Source of the DNA: CBFHMJ01 sp965656875
Lineage (GTDB): Bacteria > Pseudomonadota > Gammaproteobacteria > Enterobacterales > Alteromonadaceae
Direction of reading: 5' to 3'
DNA: 64,000 nucleotides
Assembly: GCA_965656875.1 (NCBI GenBank)
Contig: CBFHMJ010000038.1
Coordinates: 124,001 to 188,000, forward strand
Under the pieces are notes generated by a model that was given only the letters and a program-made list of their open reading frames with translations, was not told where the DNA came from and searched no databases. The position numbers and the translations under genes were made by a program. Numbering within the stretch: the first letter of the stretch is position 1; each line of letters starts with the position of its first letter. Of the stretch, positions 37,645 through 47,054 are shown one piece after another.

Positions 37645-39150
37645 ATGGAATTCAGCGTAAAAAGCGGTAGCCCTGAAAAGCAGCGTAGTGCCTGCATCGT
37701 TGTAGGTGTCTATGAGCCCCGCCGCCTTTCTCCTGTTGCTGAACAACTTGATAAAATCAGTGATGGTTACATCAGTAACCTGTTACGCCGCGGAGACCTT
37801 GAAGGTAAATCGGGCCAGATGCTACTTCTTCACCACGTACCCAATGTTCTGAGTGAACGAGTGTTACTTGTAGGTTGTGGTAAAGAGCGCGAACTTGATG
37901 AGCGTCAATATCGCCAAATCATTTCAAAAACGATCAACACCTTAAACGAAACAGGCTCAATGGAAGCCGTATGTTTCCTTACCGAACTTCACGTTAAAGG
38001 TCGCGACACTTACTGGAAAGTAAGACAAGCCGTAGAAACCACTCAAGACGTTCTGTACAGCTTCAACCAACTAAAAAGTAAAAAAGACGAAACCAGACGT
38101 CCACTACGTAAGATCGTATTTAACGTACCAACGCGTCGTGAACTGGCTGTTGGTGACAATGCAATTCAACACGGCCTTGCGGTTGCCGAAGGTACTAAAA
38201 CCTGTAAAGACATCGCAAACATGCCGCCAAACATTTGTAATCCGGCTTACTTCGCTCAACAAGCACAAGAACTGGCTGAGAAATACGATAACGTCACGAC
38301 TGATGTTATTGGCGAAGAAGAAATGGAAAAGCTGGGCATGCACACCTATCTTGCCGTTGGCCGTGGTTCAGAAAATGAATCCATGATGTCCGTTATCAAC
38401 TATAAAGGCGCAGGCGATGATGTACAGCCTATCGTGTTGGTTGGTAAAGGATTAACGTTTGACGCGGGCGGTATTTCATTGAAGCCATCAGAAGGCATGG
38501 ATGAAATGAAATATGACAAAGGTGGCGCATCAAGCGTACTGGGTGTGATGCACTCACTGGCAGAACTTAATCTACCTCTGAACGTTATTGGTGTACTGGC
38601 TGCTTGTGAAAACATGCCAGATGGCAATGCATATCGTCCGGGCGACGTACTGACCACAATGTCAGGACAAACCGTTGAAGTATTAAATACTGACGCTGAA
38701 GGTCGTTTGGTTTTATGTGACGCATTAACCTATGTTGAACGTTTCAACCCTGAAACAGTTATCGACGTTGCGACATTAACTGGCGCTTGCGTTATTGCAC
38801 TGGGCCGTCACGCAACAGGTTTAATGAGTACACACAACCCGTTAGCACACGAGTTAATTAACGCAGCAGAACAGTCAGGCGATAAAGCATGGCGTTTACC
38901 AATCTGGGATGAATACCAGGAGCAATTAGAAAGCCCGTTTGCGGACTTCTCTAACCTGGGTGGCAGACCAGCCGGTTCTATTACCGCCGCTTGTTTCCTT
39001 GCTCGCTTCACGCGCAAATACCACTGGGCTCACCTGGATATCGCAGGTACTGCATGGCGCAGCGGTAAAGCAAAAGGCGCAACCGGACGTCCGGTTCCGT
39101 TACTAACTCAGTTCTTACTAAATCGAGCAGGGTTGGAACCTGAGCACTAA
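37645..39150 (+). CDS. pepA: Leucyl aminopeptidase (aminopeptidase A)
   Basis: Hexameric M17 metallopeptidase of 501 residues that releases N-terminal amino acids; in E. coli PepA also binds DNA in Xer recombination and carAB control. It is strikingly similar to the E. coli protein from the first residue (MEFSVKSGSPEKQRSACIVV). Metal ligands appear in VGKGLTFDAGGISLKPSEG (Lys, Asp), MKYDKGGA (Asp) and LNTDAEGRL (Asp, Glu). E. coli has YDMCGAAAV where this protein has YDKGGASSV. The pepA-holC-valS order is conserved, with AGGAG at the start. Confidence 0.97.
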   Translation: MEFSVKSGSPEKQRSACIVVGVYEPRRLSPVAEQLDKISDGYISNLLRRGDLEGKSGQMLLLHHVPNVLSERVLLVGCGKERELDERQYRQIISKTINTLNETGSMEAVCFLTELHVKGRDTYWKVRQAVETTQDVLYSFNQLKSKKDETRRPLRKIVFNVPTRRELAVGDNAIQHGLAVAEGTKTCKDIANMPPNICNPAYFAQQAQELAEKYDNVTTDVIGEEEMEKLGMHTYLAVGRGSENESMMSVINYKGAGDDVQPIVLVGKGLTFDAGGISLKPSEGMDEMKYDKGGASSVLGVMHSLAELNLPLNVIGVLAACENMPDGNAYRPGDVLTTMSGQTVEVLNTDAEGRLVLCDALTYVERFNPETVIDVATLTGACVIALGRHATGLMSTHNPLAHELINAAEQSGDKAWRLPIWDEYQEQLESPFADFSNLGGRPAGSITAACFLARFTRKYHWAHLDIAGTAWRSGKAKGATGRPVPLLTQFLLNRAGLEPEH

Positions 39151-39585
39151 ATGCAGGTTTTATTTTACGTTCTGAATCAACAAGATGAGCCGGGCTTTCA
39201 AGTTCCGGCTCATTTTAATTTTGCCTGTCAGATAATTGCAGATCTGTTCAGTCGTGGTCGTCGTGTTTTTGTATTCACAGACAACCAGGAAGACGCTCAT
39301 CAGATTGACGAATTACTATGGGGCTTTGATCCTGAACGTTTTATTCCTCATAACCTTGCGGGCGAAGGCCCCAAACAAGGCGCTCCGATTGAAATCAGTT
39401 GGCTTCCCCCAACAAATCGGAGAATGACCCTCATCAACTTATCCACCAACACCCCGGGGTTCATCAACCAGTTTAATGAAATTATCGATTTCGTTCCGGC
39501 AGATGACACGTTAAAGCAACAGGCGCGTGCCAGATACGTCAACTATCGACAAAAGGGCTGCCAGCTATCAACAACTCAGGTTTGA
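39151..39585 (+). CDS. holC: DNA polymerase III chi subunit
   Basis: A 144-residue subunit of the clamp-loader complex that connects it to single-strand-binding protein. It shows the family fold: VLFYVLNQQDEPGFQV start, FACQIIADLFSRGRRVFVFTDNQEDAHQIDELLW, then a variable basic end. Its ATG follows the pepA stop directly (TAA ATG), so translation is coupled, and valS comes 58 bp later as in E. coli. Confidence 0.95.
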   Translation: MQVLFYVLNQQDEPGFQVPAHFNFACQIIADLFSRGRRVFVFTDNQEDAHQIDELLWGFDPERFIPHNLAGEGPKQGAPIEISWLPPTNRRMTLINLSTNTPGFINQFNEIIDFVPADDTLKQQARARYVNYRQKGCQLSTTQV

Positions 39586-39643
39586 GACCCTATAATTAAA
39601 CAGAATTAACCAGTGGAAACCAATTAAGGCTTAAGCGAACACC

Positions 39644-42499
39644 ATGGATAAAACCTATAATCCTCAGTCAATCGAATCAGATATGTACCAGAAGTGGGAA
39701 GATAATGGTTACTTCCGTCCTTCTGGTTCAGGCACTCCATACTGCATCATGATCCCACCGCCGAACGTAACCGGCAGCCTGCACATGGGACATGCCTTCC
39801 AACAAACCATTATGGATGCTTTGACACGTCATAAACGTATGAAAGGCAACAATACCTTGTGGCAAGTTGGTACTGACCACGCAGGTATTGCAACTCAAAT
39901 GGTTGTTGAACGTAAACTTGCCGCAGAAAATATGCCTTCTCGTGCTGAACTGGGCCGTGAAAAGTTCATTGAGAAAGTCTGGGACTGGAAAGCAGAATCA
40001 GGTGACAGAATTACGCGCCAGATGCGTCGTCTCGGCAACTCAGTTGATTGGGAACGTGAACGTTTCACTATGGACGATGGCCTTTCGAACGCGGTTAAAG
40101 AAGTATTTGTTCGCTTATACAAAGAAGATCTGATTTACCGTGGTAAGCGTCTGGTTAACTGGGACCCTAAATTCCACACGGCGATTTCTGACCTTGAAGT
40201 TGAAAATAAAGACAAGCAAGGTCACTTATGGCACTTCCGTTATCCACTGGCTGACGGTGCAACTACTTCAGAAGGTAAAAACCACCTTGTTGTTGCAACA
40301 ACACGTCCTGAAACTATGCTGGGCGATACCGCTGTTGCGGTTCACCCTGATGATGAGCGCTATAAAGACTTAATCGGCAAACACATTGAGTTACCACTGG
40401 TTAATCGCCGGATTCCAATCGTTGCAGACAGCTATGTAGATATGGAGTTTGGTACTGGTTGTGTGAAGATCACACCAGCACACGATTTCAATGACTATGA
40501 GATCGGTAAACGTCATCAATTACCGATGATCAACATCATGTCTCAGGAAGGTCATATCCTGAAAGAGGCAGAGGTTTACACAACAACAGGTGAAGTATCT
40601 GACGCATACGACAATACGCTGCCTGAAGCGTTTGGTGATATGGAACGCTTTGCTGCGCGTAAAGCGATTGTTGCCGCATTCGATGACGCTGGCTTATTGG
40701 AAAAAGTTGACGATCACGCATTAAAAGTACCTTACGGTGATCGTTCTGGTGTGGTCATTGAACCACTACTGACTGACCAGTGGTATGTTCGTGTTGGACC
40801 ATTAGCCGACGTTGCAACTAAAGCCGTCGAAGATGGCGAAATCCAGTTCGTTCCGAAACAGTACGAAAACATGTACTTCTCGTGGATGCGCGATATTCAG
40901 GACTGGTGTATTTCACGTCAGCTTTGGTGGGGCCACCGAATTCCGGCCTGGTACGACAATGACGGCAATGTTTATGTTGGTCGTGATGAAGCAGAAGTTC
41001 GTGCATCTTATCAATTGGATGACAGTGTTGAACTTTCTCAGGATGACGACGTACTGGATACCTGGTTCTCATCTGCATTGTGGACTTTCTCTACACTCGG
41101 CTGGCCTGAAAACACAGATGATCTGAAAACCTTCCACCCAACAGATGTGCTGGTCACTGGTTTTGACATTATTTTCTTCTGGGTTGCCCGTATGATCATG
41201 ATGACCATGCACTTCCTGAAAGACGCAGATGGTAAACCACAAGTACCATTCAAAACCGTTTATGTAACGGGCCTGATTCGTGATGAAGAAGGTAACAAAA
41301 TGTCCAAGTCGAAAGGTAACGTCATCGATCCACTGGATATGATTGATGGTATCTCACTGGACAAACTACTTGAGCAACGCACTGGCAATATGATGCAGCC
41401 ACAAATGGCTGAGAAGATTGCAAAACGTACTCGTAAAGAATTCCCTGACGGTATTGAAGCTCACGGTACAGACGCCCTGCGTTTCACACTGGCAGCTCTG
41501 GCTTCAACGGGTCGTGATATCAACTGGGACATGAAACGTCTTGAGGGTTACAGAAACTTCTGTAACAAGCTTTGGAATGCCAGCCGTTATGTGTTGATGA
41601 ATACCGAAGAGAAAGACTGTGCGACGGGTGAATCTCGTGATCAATTAGCCTTATCGCTGGCTGACAAATGGATCATTGCTCGCTTTGAGCAAACCGTTAA
41701 AGCTTACGATGATGCGCTTAGCCAGTATCGTTTTGATATGGCAGCTCAGGCGATTTATGAATTTACCTGGAATCAGTTCTGTGACTGGTATCTTGAGCTA
41801 ACCAAACCGGTTCTGTTCAAAGGTGATGAACAAGCACAACGTGCAACTCGTCATACCCTGGTAACCATTCTGGAGTCGTTACTTCGTTTAATGCATCCAA
41901 TCACGCCATTCATCACGGAAACTATCTGGCAACGTGTTGCTCCTCTGGCTGGCGCCGAAGGTGATACGATCATGACTCAGGCATTCCCTGAGTTCAACGA
42001 AGCCAACATTGATGAAGACGCGATGAATGATCTTGAATGGATCAAACAGTTTGTTGTTAGCGTGCGTAACATTCGTGGCGAAATGGATATCTCTCCAAAC
42101 AAACCACTGTCAGCCTTATTAAGAAATGCATCAGATGCCGACAAATTACGTGTTGAGCAAAACAAAGCATTTTTATCAACAATGGCAAATGTGGAATCCA
42201 TCGACCTGTTAGGCAACGACGAGAAGGCACCATTCTCAGCTACTGCACTCATGGGTGATATGGAACTCCTGATCCCGATGGCCGGCCTGATTGATAAAGA
42301 GGCTGAAATCGCTCGTATTCAGAAATCCCTCGATAAACTGGAGAAAGATCTTCAGCGCGTTGAAGGTAAACTGGCTAACGAGAATTTCGTGAGTAAAGCA
42401 CCAGAAGCTGTAATCGCGAAAGAAAAAGCAAAAGCTGAAGAAATTAATACTGCGATCAGCAAACTGAATATGCAAAAACAGGAAATCGAAAGCCTGTAA
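39644..42499 (+). CDS. valS: Valyl-tRNA synthetase
   Basis: Class I aminoacyl-tRNA synthetase of 951 residues, the E. coli size. The HIGH signature is in PPPNVTGSLHMGHAFQ and the KMSKS loop in GNKMSKSKGNVIDP. The editing domain (VATTRPETMLGDTAVAVHPD) removes Thr-tRNA. The C-terminal coiled coil (IQKSLDKLEKDLQRVEGKL) contacts the tRNA. Third gene of pepA-holC-valS; a hairpin terminator follows. Confidence 0.98.
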   Translation: MDKTYNPQSIESDMYQKWEDNGYFRPSGSGTPYCIMIPPPNVTGSLHMGHAFQQTIMDALTRHKRMKGNNTLWQVGTDHAGIATQMVVERKLAAENMPSRAELGREKFIEKVWDWKAESGDRITRQMRRLGNSVDWERERFTMDDGLSNAVKEVFVRLYKEDLIYRGKRLVNWDPKFHTAISDLEVENKDKQGHLWHFRYPLADGATTSEGKNHLVVATTRPETMLGDTAVAVHPDDERYKDLIGKHIELPLVNRRIPIVADSYVDMEFGTGCVKITPAHDFNDYEIGKRHQLPMINIMSQEGHILKEAEVYTTTGEVSDAYDNTLPEAFGDMERFAARKAIVAAFDDAGLLEKVDDHALKVPYGDRSGVVIEPLLTDQWYVRVGPLADVATKAVEDGEIQFVPKQYENMYFSWMRDIQDWCISRQLWWGHRIPAWYDNDGNVYVGRDEAEVRASYQLDDSVELSQDDDVLDTWFSSALWTFSTLGWPENTDDLKTFHPTDVLVTGFDIIFFWVARMIMMTMHFLKDADGKPQVPFKTVYVTGLIRDEEGNKMSKSKGNVIDPLDMIDGISLDKLLEQRTGNMMQPQMAEKIAKRTRKEFPDGIEAHGTDALRFTLAALASTGRDINWDMKRLEGYRNFCNKLWNASRYVLMNTEEKDCATGESRDQLALSLADKWIIARFEQTVKAYDDALSQYRFDMAAQAIYEFTWNQFCDWYLELTKPVLFKGDEQAQRATRHTLVTILESLLRLMHPITPFITETIWQRVAPLAGAEGDTIMTQAFPEFNEANIDEDAMNDLEWIKQFVVSVRNIRGEMDISPNKPLSALLRNASDADKLRVEQNKAFLSTMANVESIDLLGNDEKAPFSATALMGDMELLIPMAGLIDKEAEIARIQKSLDKLEKDLQRVEGKLANENFVSKAPEAVIAKEKAKAEEINTAISKLNMQKQEIESL

Positions 42500-42522
42500 C
42501 GCATTCTTCAGTCTGTCATTTC

Positions 42523-42548
42523 TGCCAGCATCACATTTGATGCTGGCA
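42523..42548 (+). terminator. Probable terminator after valS
   Basis: A perfect 10-bp stem (TGCCAGCATC and complement) with a six-base loop, 24 bp after the stop. It is followed by TCTTCCCTCC, a poor but pyrimidine-rich tail. Confidence 0.65.
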
Positions 42549-42690
42549 TCTTCCCTCCTCCCACACAATTCGCTAATTTTTTACAAACTTGTCGCCACAA
42601 TCGGTGTCCAATATCGTTATAATCAGGCGCTGATTATTCTCATCGTGATAATCAACCATTTTTATCTATGCTTAAAAGAAAGGCAGCACT

Positions 42691-43209
42691 ATGTTGACCC
42701 TGATAGCTCGAATCCTGCACATCCTGAATTCCGATGACAGTCCAAACAGAATTACCTGGGGATTAATTCTCGGTATTTTTATTGGCCTGACTCCCAGTTT
42801 TGGTTTGATCGCCATCCTGACCTTATTTATTGCCACCCTGTTCAGAGTCAACCTCAGCACATTTTTTATTAGCTGGGGTATTTTCGAACTCCTGGCATTT
42901 ATCTTTTCTCCTCTGTTCCATAAAATCGGCTTAGCGCTGTTGTCCATGCCATCACTGGAATCGACATGGTCTGCCATGTATCAGTCCGATATCTTGTTGC
43001 TGGCCGGATATAATCACACAACAACGCTTGGAGCTTTCGTCACGTCGCTCGTTTTCTTTATTCCGATAAAGTTGTTTTTCGCAGGCATGATCGAGCATTA
43101 CCGGACATCCATAAAAGCATTTATTGAGAAGTTCCATATTGTTCAAACGCTAAAGGCTTCAAGACTCTACCGTGTCTATCTCGGCGTAAGTGGCGGAGGT
43201 AACCTATGA
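42691..43209 (+). CDS. TIGR03546-family membrane protein
   Basis: A 172-residue inner-membrane protein with about four spans. The segment NRITWGLILGIFIGLTPSFG is typical of DUF2062/TIGR03546 proteins, followed by LFRVNLSTFFISWGIFELL and the late FFAGMIEHYR. The function is unknown. It overlaps the next gene by four bases, and the two families regularly occur as a pair in marine gammaproteobacteria. AAAGG provides the ribosome site. Confidence 0.85.
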   Translation: MLTLIARILHILNSDDSPNRITWGLILGIFIGLTPSFGLIAILTLFIATLFRVNLSTFFISWGIFELLAFIFSPLFHKIGLALLSMPSLESTWSAMYQSDILLLAGYNHTTTLGAFVTSLVFFIPIKLFFAGMIEHYRTSIKAFIEKFHIVQTLKASRLYRVYLGVSGGGNL

Positions 43210-44975
43210 ACGGAGTAATTCGCTGGTCAGGCGTCATCATCTTTTTAGTGGTAACAGGTATGTTTACAGCAATCAATTTATTGGTATTACCCACAGCACT
43301 GAAATGGGGTCTGGAAACTCAGATTGCCCGCAAAACGGGTGCTGAAGTCAATATTGAAAATGTCGCTGTCAGCTGGTCACCAACCGGAGTAACCATTGAC
43401 GGCGTACAAATTGCAGATGCCGCCAATCCAGACCAGAACCTGGTTGCAGCAACTAAGATCACCAGTGATATCCACCCGGTTGATTTTATGCTGGGTCGTA
43501 TCAACATCGACGAAATGAATATTTCGGGTTTACGATTCAACAGCCCCAGATCCAGCCGGGCAGCGGTTTATCGCGAGCCAGAGCCAGCCGGAGAGCAAAG
43601 CAACGAGACTGGTTTACCTGACTTTGATATTCAACTTCCCGACCCAAAAGAACTGGTTTCTCAGTCAAACCTGCTCACTGTACAACGTAGCAAAGAGTTA
43701 AAATCTGTCGTCGCCGAAGAAAAGCAAAAGATACTGGCGCTCAAAGAACAACTACCTTCGAAAGACAAACTTAAATCTTATGAAACACGTTTAAAGAAAC
43801 TGATAGATAGCAAACCGAAAACTGTTGAAGACTTTGCTCGAATCAAAGACGCATTCAGTGCGTTGAAAAAGGAATTTAAACAGGACAAAGATCTGGTGAA
43901 ACAAGTTAAAGACCAGATTAGTGAGAGTAAAACCTCGATCTCCGATGCCGTTACCGCGCTTAAATCAGCGCCACAAGAAGATTTAAGCCAGATTAAGTCT
44001 AACCTCAAACTTGATGATCAAACGCTTGCACGCGCCACTGAATACGCATTTGGCGCAAAAGCAGGTGAACTGACACGGCAGGCAACTGCAATTTATCAAC
44101 AGGTAAAACCTTTTCTTTCTACCGAGTCGAAAGAAGAAAGCCTGAGAGTTCTGGTTGAAGGTCAACGAATAGATTTTACGCCGAAAGCTCAACCTGATCT
44201 GTGGGTCAAATCCATTAATGTCGATATGACATTGCCAGAAACCAGCGATGTTGCCAAAGCCGATATTGAAATCAGCGATTTGACCACCGAACACGCAATC
44301 ATCGGGAAAGACACCGTATTCTCATTGCAAGGTCTGACTAAAGAACAACAACCCATGATCACACTGAATGGTCACGGTCAGTTACAACAGAACGATGTTA
44401 TTGCCGAGGCAACCTGGGCCATTAATAACTTCCCGGTTCCGCCGACTGATCTGTTAAAAGATCAAGCCCTGTCACTAACTCAGGCCAATGTCAGTCTAAC
44501 AGGCTCTTCCAGTCTGAATGGCGAAACGATGCAACACAATGGTGATGTTAGCCTCAACAATCTAAACGTCACAACAGCCCGTAATGACAAGTTCAGTTCT
44601 ACCATTGTGCAAGCAATGAATGACGCCACAAACATTGACATGAGCTTTTCTGTTGGTGGTTCAGTCTATGAACCGGATGTAGCACTTGAAAGTGGACTGG
44701 ACAACGTTATGTCTGATCTGTTGGATAGCGCCCTCAAGGCTCAAATCAATAACTTTGAAGCCTCTGTTAACGAGCAACTTCAAAAAACAGTTACTGATTC
44801 AATCGCTGAATCAACCAGTGATCAACAATCGATTGAAGCAATAACGGGGGATGTATTAAATACTGAGGGCTCTCTGGATTCATTGTCCAATCAAGAATTG
44901 TCACCTTACAAAGACAAACTAAAAGATAAGCTAAAAAGTAAACTGGGTAAGTTATTTGGCGGTGATGACGACTAA
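43206..44975 (+). CDS. TIGR03545-family AsmA-like envelope protein
   Basis: A 589-residue protein anchored by one N-terminal span (SGVIIFLVVTGMFTAINLLVL), with the rest in the periplasm. The early part (EVNIENVAVSWSPTGVTIDGVQIAD) looks like the start of AsmA-type proteins. A long helical coiled-coil region follows (about 130-300), then beta-rich repeats, and a Lys/Asp-rich end (DKLKDKLKSKLGKLFGGDD). AsmA-like proteins have been tied to lipid transport across the envelope; that role here is inference. It is translationally coupled to the upstream membrane protein. Confidence 0.85.
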   Translation: MNGVIRWSGVIIFLVVTGMFTAINLLVLPTALKWGLETQIARKTGAEVNIENVAVSWSPTGVTIDGVQIADAANPDQNLVAATKITSDIHPVDFMLGRINIDEMNISGLRFNSPRSSRAAVYREPEPAGEQSNETGLPDFDIQLPDPKELVSQSNLLTVQRSKELKSVVAEEKQKILALKEQLPSKDKLKSYETRLKKLIDSKPKTVEDFARIKDAFSALKKEFKQDKDLVKQVKDQISESKTSISDAVTALKSAPQEDLSQIKSNLKLDDQTLARATEYAFGAKAGELTRQATAIYQQVKPFLSTESKEESLRVLVEGQRIDFTPKAQPDLWVKSINVDMTLPETSDVAKADIEISDLTTEHAIIGKDTVFSLQGLTKEQQPMITLNGHGQLQQNDVIAEATWAINNFPVPPTDLLKDQALSLTQANVSLTGSSSLNGETMQHNGDVSLNNLNVTTARNDKFSSTIVQAMNDATNIDMSFSVGGSVYEPDVALESGLDNVMSDLLDSALKAQINNFEASVNEQLQKTVTDSIAESTSDQQSIEAITGDVLNTEGSLDSLSNQELSPYKDKLKDKLKSKLGKLFGGDDD

Positions 44976-44999
44976 GATCTTTTGAACTCGTTCACCCAA

Positions 45000-45040
45000 T
45001 AAAAAAGGCTTCATGACGATCATTCATCATGAAGCCTCTT
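45000..45040. terminator. Terminator between convergent TIGR03545 and rraB genes
   Basis: A perfect 10-bp stem (GGCTTCATGA and complement) with a ten-base loop. On the minus strand six T's follow, giving a strong terminator for the rraB side; the plus-strand tail is weaker. Confidence 0.88.
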
Positions 45041-45063
45041 CAAACTACCTGTCAGCCTGATAA

Positions 45064-45399
45064 TTACTCTTCGAAGTAAGTACCCCAACCGTCATAATCA
45101 ATACCGTGTTCACTGGCCAGTTTCAGCATATTATCGATATCTTCCATAATCGCTTCTTCTTCTAATGGACAATCCACTTCGATATCAAAGCCGATCACTT
45201 TTTCACCTTCTTCAGTAACAAACTCTTCTGGCTCGCCAACATCGTACCCTTCTTTAAAGGCAGCGACGGCTGCAGCTTCCAGTTTCGCAAAATCTGTACT
45301 TGAGAAATGATGCTCAATCAGGTGCATTGCTTCTGAATTACTACCGTCTTCCAATAGTTCTTCGACGATTTCAGCGGTGAATGCTTGCCAATCCTGCAT
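45064..45399 (-). CDS. rraB: Ribonuclease E inhibitor RraB
   Basis: An acidic 111-residue protein that in E. coli binds RNase E and modulates mRNA decay. It keeps the core pattern IVEELLEDGSNSEAMHLIEHHF, AVAAFKEGYDV and the signature end YDGWGTYFEE. E. coli RraB has a longer acidic tail that is absent here. I start at the ATG at 45399, where homology begins; the frame runs 150 bp further into plsC without support. It directly follows plsC. Confidence 0.92.
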   Translation of the reverse strand: MQDWQAFTAEIVEELLEDGSNSEAMHLIEHHFSSTDFAKLEAAAVAAFKEGYDVGEPEEFVTEEGEKVIGFDIEVDCPLEEEAIMEDIDNMLKLASEHGIDYDGWGTYFEE

Positions 45400-45409
45400 G
45401 ATAGTTACC

Positions 45410-46141
45410 TTATTGTTTGTCAGTGTCGAGTTCAGCATCAAGGCGTGCAATTGTTGCCAGCATAGCTTCATGATGCTTAACCGCCAGATCTCTGGCTTGA
45501 ATAGTTGAGTCCTGCGTCGTTGTGTAATCAGGCTCCTGAATTTCCACAATCAGACGACCATTGTTCCAACGATTCAGTTTAATTCGTCCTGTCGTTGTAT
45601 TCATACATACCGGAACAACCGGGACTTGTGCTTGCAATGCGGTATGAAACGCACCTGTTTTAAACGGCAACAGGCCTTTACCATAAGAACGTGTACCTTC
45701 TGGAAAAACCCAAACATTAATTGCACGTTCTTTGATTTGTTCTACGGCGTTATTAATTGTGCCGCGTGCCTTTGTTGAGTTTTTACGATCAATCAAGATA
45801 TTGCCAGTCAGCCAGTAAATCTGCCCAAAAAACGGCACCCAAACCAGACTCTTTTTGCCAATACTCACTGTACCGGGCTGAATAGCATTGCTGATCGTGA
45901 AAAGATCATAACTGTTCTGATGGTTAGCAATGTACACACAGGGTTTATCCATTTGCTTTACTGAGTCAGGGGTTCTTACTTCCATATCGACACCCAGAAT
46001 TCGATAACCAAAACCGTAAAAATGTCCCATTACACACACATTGTTACGGTGAAATGGTCGAGCAATACAAACGACCAGACCAACCACCAGTGACATAATG
46101 AAAAGAAGTCCCAGTAAAATAATGCGTATTACAGCCAGCAC
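45410..46141 (-). CDS. plsC: 1-acyl-sn-glycerol-3-phosphate acyltransferase
   Basis: Inner-membrane acyltransferase of 243 residues making phosphatidic acid from lysophosphatidate in phospholipid synthesis. The catalytic HX4D motif is in ANHQNSYDLF, the glycerol-phosphate-binding motif in VFPEGTRSYGKGLLPFKTGA, and block IV in VPVVPVCM. The N-terminal hydrophobic helix (IRIILLGLLFIMSLVVGLVV) anchors it. The stop lies 10 bp from rraB. Confidence 0.95.
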   Translation of the reverse strand: MLAVIRIILLGLLFIMSLVVGLVVCIARPFHRNNVCVMGHFYGFGYRILGVDMEVRTPDSVKQMDKPCVYIANHQNSYDLFTISNAIQPGTVSIGKKSLVWVPFFGQIYWLTGNILIDRKNSTKARGTINNAVEQIKERAINVWVFPEGTRSYGKGLLPFKTGAFHTALQAQVPVVPVCMNTTTGRIKLNRWNNGRLIVEIQEPDYTTTQDSTIQARDLAVKHHEAMLATIARLDAELDTDKQ

Positions 46142-46251
46142 ATTAATTCCTCAATATAAAACGACGGCGAAGTATACCCGCTTTAGTCGAGTTCAAAAAA
46201 TAAAAGTGAAGTATTCAGCAACGGTTCTCGCTCTTCACCAGACATAAAGCA

Positions 46252-46275
46252 TAAAAAAGGCGGATAACCCGCCCT
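46252..46275 (-). terminator. Intrinsic terminator of the Lrp-family gene
   Basis: GGCGG/CCGCC stem with a five-base loop, followed on the minus strand by six T's, about 30 bp after the regulator stop. Confidence 0.85.
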
Positions 46276-46305
46276 CTTTACTCATTAATGACACATCAAA
46301 CACAT

Positions 46306-46779
46306 TTATTCGCTTTCAGAATAATCCGGTAAAATTCCGCTGCGCATATGTTCAAATACCAATGCTGTTTCTACGTTCACAACTTCTTCCCGAGCCATAA
46401 ACGCACTAAATATAAACTGGCGTAAGTGAAGCGTATCTTTAACAGCGATATGCACAAAAAAGTCGTTTTCACCGCCCATATGATACAAGCTGACAACTTC
46501 CGGACGAGCCAGCATATCTTCTTTGATCATTTGCACAATCTCTTCAGATTGCTTTTTCAAACGAATGGCCGCCATTGCTTCAATGTGCGCACCAACCGCC
46601 TGATAATTTATATCGCAATTATAGTTTTTAATAATGCCACTGCTGTTCAGACGACGAACTCGCTCTAAACAGGTTGATGGCGCAATACCAAGTTGCGAAG
46701 CCAACTCTTTATTCGTGACATCAGCGTTTTCATAAAGCGTTGACAGAATTTTGAAATCTATATCATCAATCTTTTTCAC
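46306..46779 (-). CDS. Lrp/AsnC-family transcriptional regulator
   Basis: A 157-residue DNA-binding protein. The N-terminal winged helix (IDDIDFKILSTLYENADVTN, then LASQLGIAPSTCLERVRRL) is followed by the ligand-binding RAM domain with the alpha-beta pattern and the effector-pocket region SLYHMGGENDFFVHIAV. Such regulators form octamers and respond to amino acids. The target and effector are unknown. It has its own terminator and stands apart from parC. Confidence 0.93.
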   Translation of the reverse strand: MKKIDDIDFKILSTLYENADVTNKELASQLGIAPSTCLERVRRLNSSGIIKNYNCDINYQAVGAHIEAMAAIRLKKQSEEIVQMIKEDMLARPEVVSLYHMGGENDFFVHIAVKDTLHLRQFIFSAFMAREEVVNVETALVFEHMRSGILPDYSESE

Positions 46780-47054
46780 GTTGCATTTCCTGAGGCAGTC
46801 CAGCCAGTACTGTTATCAAATTAGTCGAACACGTCGTGGGGTTACTCAACTAACAAGCTGATTTCCAGCCCCTGAGATCAAATGCCTTGCGTCATGAACT
46901 CGATTTCCTTAGTCATTTAACAACCGGAAACGTTCAATTCAGGCGGAGCAGAAATCACTATTCCTGTGCCGCCAACGCTAAGCGGCGGCTATTCTAAACA
47001 AATTCAACTAACAACTGGTTCAATCAGTGACGAAATTGCACAAACTTATGACGA

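Noticed and set aside
42236..42568. 110-codon minus-strand frame at the end of valS
   Set aside because: Antisense shadow of the ValS coiled-coil coding region, overlapping its terminator.
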